Origin: Spirodela intermedia
Taxonomy: Eukaryota; Streptophyta; Magnoliopsida; Alismatales; Araceae
Reading direction: 5' to 3'
Length of the DNA stretch: 64,000 nt
NCBI GenBank assembly: GCA_902729315.2
Contig: LR746265.1
Coordinates: forward strand, 8,799,392 to 8,863,391
Position numbers and translations under genes: made by a program. Position 1 is the first letter of the stretch, and every line of letters starts with the position of its first letter. Positions 36,886-49,943 of this stretch are shown here, piece by piece. The notes under the pieces are model-generated. The model saw only the letters and a list, made by a program, of their open reading frames with translations, searched no databases and had not been told where the DNA came from.

Positions 36886-38521
36886 TGACGTGACTTAGTC
36901 ATTGTATTGTAAATCACGTAAATTTAAAATTTATAAAACTAGAAAATATGAATTTTCAGATATTTAGAAGTATTTTTGAATAAATATATCAAGTATAATT
37001 TAATAAAACTTCCTAAAATAGTGTAATTTTCTAGGTCGATCAAAGGGATGTAATATAATATCTGGTAATTATTCAAAATTGACCTCAAAGAATACTATTT
37101 TCTATAAATTTTATACTAGTAAATGAAAAGGAAATATATTTAAAATTCACAAAAAAAAGAAATAGGGGTGTAGACGTCAAGATGATATCAGTGCTTGAGG
37201 AATGCAAATCGAGCGAAAATAAAGTTCTACTCGGTGATTCTTTACATAAGCGATTACAGACAATTTAATTGATCAAGTTAAGATCTAGAAAAGCCGGAAG
37301 AATCGTAATGAAATGAAGTATATCTTTGTAAATTTAAAATCAATAAATTATCACTAAATGAAAAGAAAATTAAGTTGAAAGTAGGAAAACAGAGTTCTGA
37401 CATCACAACGGTGATGCGTTAGTGATGCACTAGAATCTTGAGCATTCTAGAAGATCTTTGTGCAGTGTCCATGGCCTTGAAGGCTCTCCTTGGACAAAGA
37501 CGACGTGGGCAATCTCTAGATCTCCTTGCAAAGTCTAGAGATCAATAAAATGGCTTGTCGAATTGTCTCTGGTGGCTGCCACCTGGCGGAGCAAAAAAAC
37601 AGTAATTTTGCGGCTCTCAGTGGCTATCACCCGACAGAGAGGAGCTGGATGGAGGTGGGGCGCATGTCAAGAAGCTTCATCCTTAGATCCGCACAACAAG
37701 AGGAGACTCTTCATCGCATTTGGTATGCTCTTAGGAGGTGGCGACTTGTCTCCCAACAGATTGTCCTCTTCCCGAAAATAGTTTGTTCGTCGATCAATCA
37801 AAGATGAGTTACTCGATAGATTCATGATCTTATTATCGTGAATCGTTCAGCAATTTTAGTAACAATACTCTGCGAATTGCGTTGATGAGATTTTTGCCAA
37901 TGATCTAGTGATTTTGGTTGCTTAATCCTTCATCGGTTATCTGTAGGAAAGTCACGATAAACAAATAAACAAAATATGAATTTTGGCTTTGGGAGGATTC
38001 AAACTTGCGCTGATTGCCCCCTCGCCCTTTCTAGGGAGGTGTGACGGGGGTTAAAAAAGTTCCACATCAATTGTGTGCCAAAATTTCTTGTGAATATATA
38101 GTAATACTATATTTTCGATCAAGTCCTTTTCTCGCACGTGTATGACCACTCCTTGCCTCACAATCGGCTGGCCACCGGTGACGTGGAAGGGGGGTGGCGC
38201 ACATGTGCCCAATTGGTCCAAGCTGCTCAAGCCCCTACTCACGGCTACTCCCCAACTGCACTTCTGACTTACTTGCGGGCCTGAGGGGTTCCCCCATTTT
38301 GTCTTATTTTTATTTTAATTTCTTTTTCTTTATTTATCTCAAAAGTAAGACTATAAAAATCATATAAAATTATATAAAATCACATAATTACCTAACAATT
38401 CATTTTAATCAACTAAAAATAACTTTTCACACTTAACACAAATATAATTCTATTTATCATGAGTTAAGACTAAAACCATATTATTTACTAATTATTAACT
38501 CATGATAATGAAGACTTATCA
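36886..38521 (-). mobile_element. 5' LTR of E2
   Basis: TGACGTGACTTAG on the + strand to CTTATCA; 1636 bp, the same length as 56314-57949. Confidence 0.85.
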
Positions 38522-38526
38522 ATTAT

Positions 38527-39059
38527 CAAGTCTAGTATTACTATATATCAACCTCAAAACTCAGCATATAACCAATGTGGGACTAAACCTAGGGTCATAG
38601 CCTTCAAAAAGTTTTAATAATTTTAATACCTAAAATATCCCTTGTTTAGTAAACCACACAAATTTTAAATTTATAAAACTAAAAAATACTAATTTTTAGA
38701 TATTTAGAAGTATTTTTGAATAATTATATTAATTATATTTTAATCAAAGTTCTAAAAATATTGAAAATTTTCTAGGTCAATCATAGGAATCTAATATAAT
38801 ATCAAGTAATATTTCATAAATGTTCTCAAAGAATATGATTTTTTATGAATTTTAAACTAAAAAAGAAAATAAAATATATTTAAAATTTGTGAAAAAAGGA
38901 AATAAAGGTGTAGATGTCAAAATGATGTCAGCACCTAATGAATGCAAACCGAGTAGAAATAGAGTTCTACCTGGTGATTTTTACATAAGCGATTAGAGAC
39001 AATTTAGTTAGCCAAATTAAGATTTGTAAAAGCTAGAAGAATTTTGTAAGCCTTGTTGA
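38527..39059. repeat. Rearranged LTR fragments (inverted copy)
   Basis: Mirror of 8281-8813 and 32741-33255. Confidence 0.6.
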
Positions 39060-39736
39060 TCATAATTTCACATGTGGAAGCCCCACAAAATCAGCTAAGG
39101 TGCTACTACAATTTTATTTTATTTTTTCTAGTGTAATCTTTACCATGTTTTATTCTTTTGTCTCAAGTTTAATGATGATTAATGATTTGTAAAAGCATCA
39201 AATAATTTGAAACTTTTTTGACCGAGTATTGATCAAGAAAGAGAAAGATTCAATTTACTACTCATAGTTAATAATAAGAATTCATAACATAAATCCGGCA
39301 GAAGACCAAAGTAGATTTTCTCAATTTAAGAGTGTGGGTTATATGCACCATGAAAGATGATGAACTTCATGATTTAGTTATAAGCACTATAGCACCTGAT
39401 GTAATCTCATGTATTCATCCTCATGCATTTATTCTTCCCCCCCAAATGACCATTCGCATTGTCCTCAATATATCTATATAAGAGAAAAAGGAGAAACCAT
39501 TAAATGTGCAAACTGATTTTCACTCTTCATCCTTCTGATTTTCTTTTGTATTAATCTGTATCATGATATGCAATTCCTCTAGAATGCTGGATCTGTTCGC
39601 TTAATAAAAACTCAAGAAAAATATCAAAGGATAGAGAAAAATAATAAAAATGGAATGTAGTGGAAAAGAAAGCTATGCCATCTTAGAGTACATGATGGAG
39701 GGAAAGTTCTAAGAAGATTGAGGTTCAATGGATGGA
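39060..39736 (-). mobile_element. Post-pol non-coding region, inverted copy
   Basis: Mirror of 7606-8280; the C8 run with 'cattgtcctcaat' lies near 39436-39470. No coding sequence. Confidence 0.6.
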
Positions 39737-40172
39737 TCATATAATTGAGTGGAAATGGGTAAAGAAGGAGGGTTCATTTTCTAAATAAGGTTTTAATCTT
39801 TGCCCATTCACATTAAAATTTTTACTAGTTTTCAGATCTGCAATTAATACTACACCATAGTCAAAAACTTTAATCACAAGGTATGGTCCATCCCATCTAG
39901 ATTTTAATTTCTCAAGGAATAGTTTCAATCGAGAATTGTAAAGCCAAACTTTTTGATGCTCATGAAAACTCTTTCTGCTCTCCTTCTTGTTATAAAAAGC
40001 CTTCATTTTTACTTTGTAAATTAGAGACTTCTCGTACATCTCATTGGGTACTTCTTGAAGCTCTTGCAATTGCAACATACAGTGCTTACCTATGGCGTCT
40101 AAAGAAAGATTAAGATTCTTTATAAGTTAATAAGCCTTATGTTTGATCTCCATAGGAAGGTGAAAAACCTTT
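39737..40172 (-). pseudogene. Integrase C-terminal fragment, inverted copy
   Basis: Reading the - strand from 40172: KVFHLPMEIKHKAY, a TAA stop, then an open frame (40078-39737) with LQELQEVPNEMYEKS, KSRWDGPYLVIKVF and NGQRLKPYLE. The stop in place of the expected Trp after HKAY is shared with the 7.2-kb copy. The catalytic core is absent. Confidence 0.8.
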
Positions 40173-41892
40173 TGATGTGACTTAGTCGTTGTATTGTAAA
40201 TCACGTAATTTAAAAATTATAAAACTAGAGAATACTAATTTTTAGATATTTAGAAGTATTTCTGAACAAATATATTAATTATAATTCAATTAAGTTTACA
40301 AAAATAGTGGTAATATTTTAAGTCGATCACAGAGATGTAATATAATATTGGGTAACTTTTTAGTATTTTTCTCAAAGAATATAATTTTTTTATGAATTTT
40401 ATACTGAGAAATGAAAATAAAATATACTTCAATTTGTGAAAAAAGGAAATAAGGGTGCGGATGTTAGGATGACGTCAATGCCTCACAAATGCGAATGAAA
40501 TAGGAACAAAGTTCTGCCTAGTGATTCTTGTGTAAGCGATTACAAATGATCTAATTAATCAAATTAAGATCTGTAAAAGGTAGAAAAATCGTAATTGAAT
40601 CAAATATAGCTTGGTAAATTTAAATCACACAAAGTATCACTAAATGAAGTAAAAATTAAGTTGAAAGTAGAAAAATAAAATTCTAACATCACGGCAATAA
40701 TGTGTCGATGATGCATGAGAATTTTGAGTATTCGGGAAGATTGTCGTGTAGTGTCCATGGCCTTAAAGGCTCTCCTTGGACAAGGACGACGTGGACAATC
40801 TCTAGATATCTATGCGAAGTTTAGAGATCAATGAAATGGATCATCAAATTATCTCCGGCAACTGTCACTTAGCAGAGCGAAAAAATGACTTTGTGACTCT
40901 CTAGCGGCTGTCACCTGATGGAGAGGAGCTAGAGGGAGGTGGGACGCATGTTAAGGAGCTTCATCCTCAGGTCTATGCAGCAAGAGGAGACTCTTCATCG
41001 CATCTAGTATGCTCTCAGGAGGTGGTGACTCATCTCACGACAGATTGTCCTCTTCTCGACGACGGCTTGTTCATCGATCAATCAAAGATGATTTACTCAA
41101 TAGATTCATGATCCTTTTATCGCGAATCATTTTCAGTAATTTTAGTAACAATGCTTTGTGAATTGCGTTGACAAGATTTTTGTCAATGATCTAACAATTT
41201 TAATAGCTTAATCCTTCACTAGTGATCTATAGGAAAGTCGAGATAATGTTTCATTGGGCTCTAGGAGGATTCAAACCTGTGCTGATTGTCCACCTATATA
41301 AGAGAGATTGAAATAAGTACTCTAATGCCCTTATCAAGTGACGTCCTCATAGTATATCTTTATTATAATTAAGGAGTAATTTAGGTATTAAAATCGTCAA
41401 AGCCTTTCAAGGGAAGGTGTGATGTGGGTTTAGTCCCACATCACTTGTGCGCCAATGTTTTAAGCAAATATATAGTAATATCACATTTACAAGTAATGAG
41501 TACTTTTCTCTCACATGTACAACCACTCCTTACCTAAGACTTGGCTGGCCACCAGCGACATGGAAGGGGAGTGGTGCACACATGCCTCCATTGGTCCTAG
41601 TCACCCAAGCCCTTGCTCGTGGCTCCCCCCGACTACACTTCTAATCTACTTACAGGCCTGGTTGGTTGACGGGTCCCCTCTTTTTGCTATATTTTTATTT
41701 TAATTTCTTTTTCTTGATTTATCTCAAAAAATAGGATTATAAAAATCATATAAATGCATAAAAAATTATCTAATTAGCTAAAAAAATTACATTAATTAAT
41801 TGAAAACTATTTTTCATAATTTAACAAAAATATAAGTCTATTTATCATGAGTTATTTACTAATTAGTAAGTCATGATAATGAAAACTTATCA
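40173..41892 (-). mobile_element. LTR downstream of kinase copy C
   Basis: Reverse counterpart of 5432-7167; TGATGTGACTTAG to CTTATCA, 1720 bp. It has no solo-LTR insertion at its CTTGT target. Confidence 0.8.
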
Positions 41893-43457
41893 GTGGTTTC
41901 CTATTATGACAAAAAAAGACATTATATTAAAAAATAATAAAGGTAAAAATATTGTACTTGAAAATATTATCAATTTACTTGAAAATATTGTACGTGTACT
42001 CTTAAAAAGGCAAAAATCTCATTTTATATGTGTAAAACTATATACAAATTTATATATAGTATAGATTTGGCTCAAAAACATTTAATAGGGGTTGCATATA
42101 GAATTATGTAACTCTTAATTACAATTTTACATTAGACTACAGTCAAAATAGATAATAGATAATAATTTTTTTCAATAAATAGTTTCCATGATTAATTCAT
42201 CATCCTCATAAATGTGATGGTCGGCACACTTGTTAATACAATAACTTCCTACTTATGCTTAAAGTCTTAGTTTAGACAAGAAATTCATTTTCCACTCATC
42301 AATGGAATGAATCAAGATTTGACGATGAGTACATTTTTCTTCAAGTTTAGGAAAACATCTAGAGGGTGCAATGTATAAAAAGTATATACGATGACATTCA
42401 TTCATGTGAATCATATAAGATTTAACTTTGTCAAGATATGCTTTTCAAATTGAAAACATTACAAAGCATAACTATGCGACTTTTATTTCAAACTCCTCTT
42501 TATATACCCAATCTTCTATGAATCTAGATGCTTCTTAATTTTTAGATCATCACTAAAGAAATCATACTTTTACTATGATGGGAACCAATTACGACATTAC
42601 ATTACTTTCAGTTTTGGACTACATGTGGTTCTAAACACATTATGGGGTGGATGTGTGTCCTTTGGTGGACACATAAGCTTCCAATACATAATTCTTATTT
42701 CTTCATAACTTTACATATTCTAATAAATAATATTTAATCATAGTGATTAGTAATTATAAATATAACCTAAACTATCAAATTCGTGCCATTTAATCCAATA
42801 CTTGTAGTGTTCATTTATTTACTGATAAAATTTTCATTTTGGTAAACTATAGTAATTATTCATTGCAACTAATCATTATGATTGTATGAAATAATATTAG
42901 ATTTCTTCCCTTTAATACTATATTTTTATGTGCCAGCTTTCTTATAAAAAAGTAATATTCATTATTTATGCATAAAATTTACATTTATCGGTCTAATAAT
43001 TATTTCTGATAATTTGTAAGTGTGAATGTACTTAAACATATTATATTCCTGTACTCAATAGGTTACGTCCAAAGTGGTGCCATTTCTAAGGTGAATAGAT
43101 AGTAGGTACAAAACATTTCTAAAGTTTAAATGTTGGCAATAAATGATACATATTCCTAGCAAGAGTAACTATGATATAAATATCTACTTATACTCACGCC
43201 CTCTAAATGATTGTCTTGTATTATTATCATTGATTGATATAGTTTCTCTTTTTGCATAAATATTAATTACACACCTTTATCAATAGCTATGATTACATTA
43301 AAAAAGTATTATATTCATGCCCTTAATATGAGGCTTTTAAACTATCGTTTTCTTTATGAATAAATAATAACAATAATAATAAATAATTTAGTCATGAGAT
43401 TTATGTTTTCTCAATTGGCACTTTACAGATTTTATTTATATTCTTACATGTACATGG
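41893..43457 (-). other. AT-rich 3' flank of kinase copy C
   Basis: Non-coding, mirror of 26612-28173. Confidence 0.7.
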
Positions 43458-45590
43458 TCATGGTCTGTCATCAATCAAACATTTTATCCGTTTCTTTCTA
43501 TGACACACATCTTCTTCATGATTTACCTGCAATCTTCCACGTTTTTGGTGAACCTGTTGGAAACATGGTCAGCCTATTTAACAACAGATGATAGAGCCAT
43601 GAAAAAGAGATAAAACCATCTGACATAAAATAAAAATATGTGAGGTAATTTCAGTGATGTCATGTTTGCAACCACCTTCAAAATTGCATCAATCCGAATG
43701 GTCTTTAACAGGGTGCAGGGGGGGCATATCAAGCTTCCAAAAAGAGAAATGAGCTTTGAGTAGGTGGGCTGCTCAACAAATTGTATCTTCTTCACTGCTT
43801 CAAGGAATTGTGCACAAGGAGGGGGACAGCCACCACACAGCGTCTCGGGGGAGGTTACAGTCTTGTTCATGAAGACTAGAAACCTCTTGTCATTCCCCTA
43901 CATAGTTGGCATAAGAATCAGCAAGTGATCAATCAAAGAGATGGGAGAACATGTACAAGTAGAGGTGAAAGCAAACCTGATAGCCTTCCCACGGCAGCCT
44001 TCCTTTAATCAAAAAAATCAGAGTGTAGGCCAATGACTCAAGATCATCTCTTCTACTCGCTGTGAGGCCTAAATGTGCATGGACGCTTGCATATCGTGTT
44101 GTGCCCCTAGGGAACATGAGATAGATAGTAAGGTAGGGGTAAGATTTTATGAATCCTCCTCTTAGCTAAGAATTTAGGGAAAAAATAGAATATCGTTTCC
44201 CAAAAAACCTGAAATTATCTGGCTGTTGGCATAAGCTGACATGCTGGCCTGACAAACTGTCCCTCCACATTGAAGCTGATTAAAATATTAATGACACCAA
44301 TTAGCATTTGTACAGGCTCTGAACAAAGCACAAAAATATCACTGATGTTGATACAGACAGGGACTTCTCAGTCAAGACGAATTTGTTTATATACTTGGAA
44401 AAACAAACCCTACTCTAAAATCAATAGGTGCGAAAGGTGAAAACAAGAAGTGATTGGAATGCAGCAACATACCCAGCCCAAAGTCGATGAGAAAAAGCTT
44501 CTTCTCCCCTGAGCTTCCGGGTTTACCCAACAATAAATTCTCTGGCTTGACGTCTCCATGCACAAACCTGGCATGTTTTTTTTTTTGTGTGGGTGGAGGG
44601 AGGGAGGGGAGTGCACAAGGGAGCAATGAATTGATTACTGTGACCTTTGCAAAAATTTAATTGAAAAAATATCACACTGCCACAAAGCCATACGTACCCT
44701 TTTTGGTGTAGCTTCTCAAGGATGGATATTGCCTCCACAGCAATACAAGCCACCATATTTGGTGGCATTCTGTCCAAGGAGTTAGTCAAACTCAATAGCA
44801 CAATTTTCAACAGAATATTGACTTTGAATATGAAGTCAAGATTATTTTCTTACACTTGCCCAATGGATATGAACACATCCAGAAGACTTGGTCCAAGGAT
44901 GTCCATGATCTGCAGCAATCATCATCAACAATATCATAATTAGCTTTCAATAAAAAATATAATTCGAGGAAACAATAAAATGAAAGACTCTACGCCAACC
45001 ATGACGAAATAATCTCCTTGGCGGCCCTTGTAGTGCACCCTAGGCAATCCATAGCATCCCTTGAGATGGCTAAAACCATATTCACAAAGTCAGATGAAGA
45101 ACGTAGTTTTAGATCGACACAATACGTAATAAATTAGAGCAGTAGGGGGTGTCTTCTTACTCATAAACTTGCCATTCATATGGGGGGCCAAATCTGCAAC
45201 CCGTGCTATTTCTATGCTCAAACTTCAGTGCTACCTACACCCACCGCAGGAAAATGAAAGAGACAACATAAAACAGCAGTATTTAAAGATTCCCTTGGCA
45301 GGAGTGATGGGAGGTTGAAACTAAACCTTAAAGGCATTGGGCCCATTGCCCTGAGATCCACCAGCCACCCTTCGTCCAATGTAGACCAGCCCAAAACCTC
45401 CTGCACCCAACATTCTCTCTACCTTGTATAATGGAGAATTTCCGACCTGCACCTGTCGATTTTGGATAGGACATTCCTATTGTCAAGATGTGATGTGCTT
45501 TGGGATGGAGAGAGAAAGCTCTCTACAGTCGCCGTCAAGGAAAGGAATGAGGGACGTCGAAGCATGTACCCGATCCGGGATGGGAGACAT
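43458..45590 (-). CDS. CK1-like (MLK/HD16-type) protein kinase domain, copy C, 11 coding exons
   Basis: Exons on the - strand: 45590-45570, 45452-45327, 45234-45161, 45069-45000, 44909-44854, 44769-44698, 44567-44473, 44275-44209, 44106-43977, 43897-43676 and 43553-43458. Splice sites and phases are as in copy B, giving 342 codons. All catalytic motifs are kept ([40 protein letters not shown]). The tail carries substitutions relative to B (Asn-Asn to Asn-His and Glu to Val in the acidic NNEEDE stretch). It shares PPPC and GKP with B, whereas D has PPPF and GRP. It lies inverted to B, forming one arm of a large inverted repeat. N- and C-terminal family regions are missing. Confidence 0.75.
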
Positions 45591-46676
45591 CCTCGCTTCC
45601 TCCTGTAGCCCGACAACCTCGTCCACACTTCCTCCCTCGATTCCAGCTGCTTTCTCAACAGGACAGCCCGCCACCAAGTTCTGATGGTTTTTCTGGGTGG
45701 GGAATAACGCTCGGGAGAGCTGCAGGTACGGAGGGTGTTGTTTCCTGCCGGAAATCACCGGGTTCTTCTCCAGAAACTGGTCGATCGCTCAGCGATCCGA
45801 AAATCGAATGTGCCCCTTGATTCAACACGCTCACCCGTCACCGTCAATCGATAAACCTTGCTGAAATAATCTTTTCTCCTCCAGACGGTAACACTCATCC
45901 GTCCCCAAAGAGCAATCGGATGGAAGTCTAAAGAAGAAGATAGATCCCCCTACCCAGACCAAACATCAAATCGAATCAGCAACGAAGCGGCAAAACAAAT
46001 CGGAAGAAGGTAAATAAATAAGAGGAAGGAGGAAAGCCAGAGCGTTCTTCAGCAATCTCGCACCACCCGCACCACCGCAGGCAACCGAAAGTCCAAATCA
46101 AAGAAAATAAAGATCCCATCCAAAGAGTCCACAAGAAGATGCCCCCGACACAGAAAATCACGAACCCATCGAAAGACGGCACTAGAACATAACCCCCGAA
46201 TCAACGAAAGGCGAGAATTCGTCGAAAGACGGCACTAGAACATACCCGGAGCGGCCTTTCAGGGAAGCAGAAGCCTGGGAACGTACGACCTCTCCGTGAG
46301 GCGGCGCCGACCGTGACCTCGGCGTCTTCGGCGGTGGACTCCTCCGCCGGATGCGGCCTCCCACTCTTCCTCCGGATTCGCGCACGAGAAAGGGTTCCAG
46401 AAGAACTCGACGGAGAGGAGAGGAGAAGGCGGCAGGCTGTCCGAACTCCGCCGTGCTTCGTAGAGCGAGGACGCATCCACAGAAAGAAAGCGAGAGCAAG
46501 ATAGAGTGAGAGAGAGCAGACAGACAAAGGGAGCGAGAAAAGGCGCGAAAGAAAGAGAGATCAATGACAGCCTTACTCTATCACCCGCTCTTCTTTCACG
46601 TTCTGCCATTAGGTACGGATTTCCAATTACATTTCTCTCTGGGGTCTGACGTAAATTGTGCCAATTTCTGTTCACG
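45591..46676 (-). other. 5' leader of kinase copy C with predicted intron
   Basis: Exon to 46246, intron 46245-45797, then exon 45796-45570. Same frame break as the other copies. Its upstream part carries variants shared with copy D; the part nearer the kinase follows A and B. Confidence 0.5.
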
Positions 46677-46705
46677 ATGTCCATTGAAATGTCGTCGAAC
46701 CCGTG

Positions 46706-46839
46706 TGGGCCACGTGTCCCACATCTGCTTAAGTGTCATGCTAACTCGTCGGTTCTGCTTCCACTGTCGACCTGTTGATGGTTTAGCTTTTAGCCTCTGA
46801 ATATTCCGGCCCATTGGGTCACTTGGCTCGGCCCAGCCC
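46706..46839 (-). promoter_or_regulatory. Putative promoter of kinase copy C
   Basis: G-box CACGTG at 46711-46716 and GGCCCA (TGGGCC on the - strand) near 46808-46813 and 46830-46835. Confidence 0.45.
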
Positions 46840-46841
46840 AA

Positions 46842-47914
46842 CTCATTCTGATTTTCTTTTATCTTAGACCTTTATATCAAAACCTCTTAGAAATTATGAG
46901 AAATTCGAGAAAATTTCAAAAAATCCAGGATAAAATTTAGAAAATCCTAAAACTCACATAAAAATATTTCATGCATAATTATTTAAAATTAATTATCTTA
47001 AAATAATTTTAAAAATATTAAAATACATGTTTATGTATGAATGATCTGAATGCATACGAATTAAATGTAACATGTATTATTTCCGTTAATTTTATGCACT
47101 AAATATTGATAAATATAAGGTAAATACAGATAATGAAAACTTATCAACCACAACATAATAACTAGACTAAGATGATCTAGTTCAATCGTTTTCATCCACA
47201 ATATACTATCATTAGCCATTTATTGTCGCACCACATACCCATGAATACAACCTAAAACTCCTTCATACTTCAAAGAATAATGATCATGGTAAAGAATTCA
47301 CCTATCTTTTTTTCATGAGATCCACACCCCTAATCTAGAGAAGGTAAACTTTTCTAATTGACTTACCCTTTTAAAGGAGCATTAGGCTTTGTTTGTTTAA
47401 GCATATGGGTTTGTGCAAATAATCAATGCAGTAAAAGTTTTAAAATATTCATAACATTTTTGAGTTTTTTTTTCTCCCCCCTACTTGAATGATACATTAT
47501 CTTTAATGCATGCAAATGAAGGAAGAGATAACCTCCCCCGCTTAAGTCTTGCATTGTCCTTAATGCATGTGAGAGGAGGGAAAAGCGAAAAAAATTCTGA
47601 TTTTTATGCCCCATCTACTACACTATTGCCCTTGAATAGTTCTAACTAAAGCACTCGACCAATAAAATATGTCCGAAACAAAAGCTAGTAAGGAAATGCA
47701 TAAAAAGAAATGATAGTTCTCCTCACAATAAAATATGTGCATACACACAAATAGATCAAGTCCTCAAATATTTGTTAGAGACCAGCCAATCACCTCTCTT
47801 TATGTCCTAAGTACATCAAGTAATCTATTCTCTTGATCCTTAGACAAATACGATGATATAATCATTGGATAAGTTTGATGTTAATCAAAAAATACATACT
47901 TTAGTGAAGATGGT
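46842..47914 (-). mobile_element. Retroelement spacer and LTR-like start upstream of kinase copy C
   Basis: Mirror of 22153-23227. LTR-like start at 47146 (on - strand), C-rich tracts near 47474 and 47533. Non-coding. Confidence 0.55.
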
Positions 47915-48327
47915 TGATAAGTCTTCATTATCATGAGTTAATAATTAATTAATAATATAGTTTTAATCTAAACTCATGATAAATAGACTTATATTCATGT
48001 CAAATTATGAAAAATAGTTTTTAGTTAGTTAATTTTGCTAATTATGTGATTTTATGTGAATTTATATAATTTTTATAATCTTATTTTTGAGTTAAATAAA
48101 GAGAAATAAAAAAAAAAGATAGAAGAAAGAGAAAACATGCCACCTAGTCGAGCCCATAAACAAGTTGGAAGCATTGACAGGCAGAATCATGAGTAAGGGC
48201 TTGAGCAGCTAAAGATAAACTGATAAGAGGACACATGTGCGTCACTCCCCTTCCACATCATCAATGGCCAATTAGGCATGCGACAAAGAGTGGCCATACA
48301 CATGTTAGAAAGGGATACATTGATTAT
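47915..48327 (+). repeat. LTR 5' half beside E3
   Basis: Starts TGATAAGTCTTCATTATCAT. Mirror of 21739-22152. Its last five bases ATTAT are the E3 target duplication. Confidence 0.7.
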
Positions 48328-49930
48328 TGATGTGACTTAGTCGTTGTATTGTAAATCATGCAAATTTAAAATTTATAAAACTAGAAAATATGAATTTTTA
48401 GATATTTAGAAATATTTCTGAATAAATATATCAATTATAATTCAATAAAACTTTCAAAAATAATGGTAATTTTCTAGGTCAATCAGAGGGATGTAATATA
48501 GTATCTGGTAATTATTCAAAATTGTTCTCAAAGAATACTATTTTCTATGAATTTTATACTAGTAACTGAAAATGAAATATATTTAAAATTTACAAAAAAA
48601 AGAAATACGGGTGCAGACATTAGGATGATGCCAGCACTTGGCAAATGCAAATCGAGTGAAAATAGAGTTCCACCTAGTGATTCTTACAAAAGTCGGAAGA
48701 ATCATAATGAAATGAAGTATATCTTTGTAAATTTAAAATCAACAAATTATCACTAAATGAAACAAAAATTAAGTCGAAAGTAGGAAAACAAAATTCCGAC
48801 GTCAAGGCGGTGATGCGTCGACGATGCACTAGAATCTTGAGCATTCGGGAGGATCGTCGTGTAGTGTTTATGGCCTTGAAGGCTCTCCTTGGACAAAGAC
48901 AACGTGAGCAATCTCTAGATCTCCTTGCAAAGTCTAAAGATCAATGAATGAGTTGTTGAATCCTCTCTGGCGGCTGTCACCCCCAGTGGAGCGGAAAAAT
49001 GACAACTTTGCGGCTCTCTAATGGCTGTCACCTGACAGAGAGGAGCTAGATGCAGGTGGGGTACATGTCAAGAAGCTTCATCCTCAGATCTGTGCAGCAA
49101 GAGAAGGCTCTTCATTGCATCTGGTATGCTCTCAAGAGGTGGTGACTCATCTCCTGATAGATCGTCCTCTTCTCAATGACGACTTGTTCGTCGATCAATT
49201 AGAGATGAGTTACTCGATGGATTCACGATGCTTTTATTGTGAATCATTCAGCAATTTTAGTAACAATGCTCCACGAATCGTGTTGACAAGATTTTCGTCG
49301 ATGATTCAGTGATTTTGGTTGCTTAATTCCTTACCAACAATCTGTAAGAAAGTCACGATAATCAAATAAATAAAATATGAATTTTGGCTTTGGGAGGATT
49401 TGAACCTGCACCGGTTGCCTCCTCGCCCTTTCTGGGGAGGTGTGACATGGGTTAAAAAGTCCCACATCGGTTGTGTGCTGAAATTTCTAGTGAATATATA
49501 GTAATACTACATTTCTGATCAAGTCCCTTTCTTGCATGTGTATGACCACTCCTTGTCCCACAGTCGACTAGCCACCAGTGACATAGAAGGGGGGTGGCGC
49601 ACATGTGCCCAATCGGTCTAAGCTGCTCGAGCCCCTACTCACAGCTACTCCCTGATTGCGCTTCCGACCTACTTGTAGGCCCAACTGGCCAGCGGGTCCC
49701 CCTATTTTATCTTATTTTTATTTTAATTTCTTTTTCTTCATTTATCTCAAAAGTAAGACTATAAAAATCATGTAAAATCGTCTAAAGCTACATAATTACC
49801 CAATAATTCACGTTAATCAATTGAAAACAACTTTTCACACTTTAACATAAATATAAGTCTATTTATCATGAATTAAGGCTAAAACTATATTATTTACTAA
49901 TTATTAACTCATGATAATTAAGACTTACCA
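48328..49930 (-). mobile_element. 3' LTR of E3
   Basis: TGATGTGACTTAG to CTTACCA (TGGTAAG on the - strand), sharing that mutation and length with 20136-21738. The purine tract lies beside it (CACCCCCCAACTT, 49931-49943). Confidence 0.85.
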
Positions 49931-49943
49931 CACCCCCCAACTT

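Larger units (their letters stand above)
34053..38526 (-). mobile_element. Internally deleted Athila-like element E2, reverse
   Basis: 3' LTR 34053-35680 and 5' LTR 36886-38521 flank only 1.2 kb of internal sequence. ATTAT at 38522-38526 is the expected target duplication, but the other end is preceded by GGAGG, not ATTAT. That end is therefore a rearrangement breakpoint, not the original insertion border. The polypurine tract (CACCCCCAACTT on the + strand, 35681-35692) and a PBS-like site (near 36863-36881) are visible. Confidence 0.8.
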
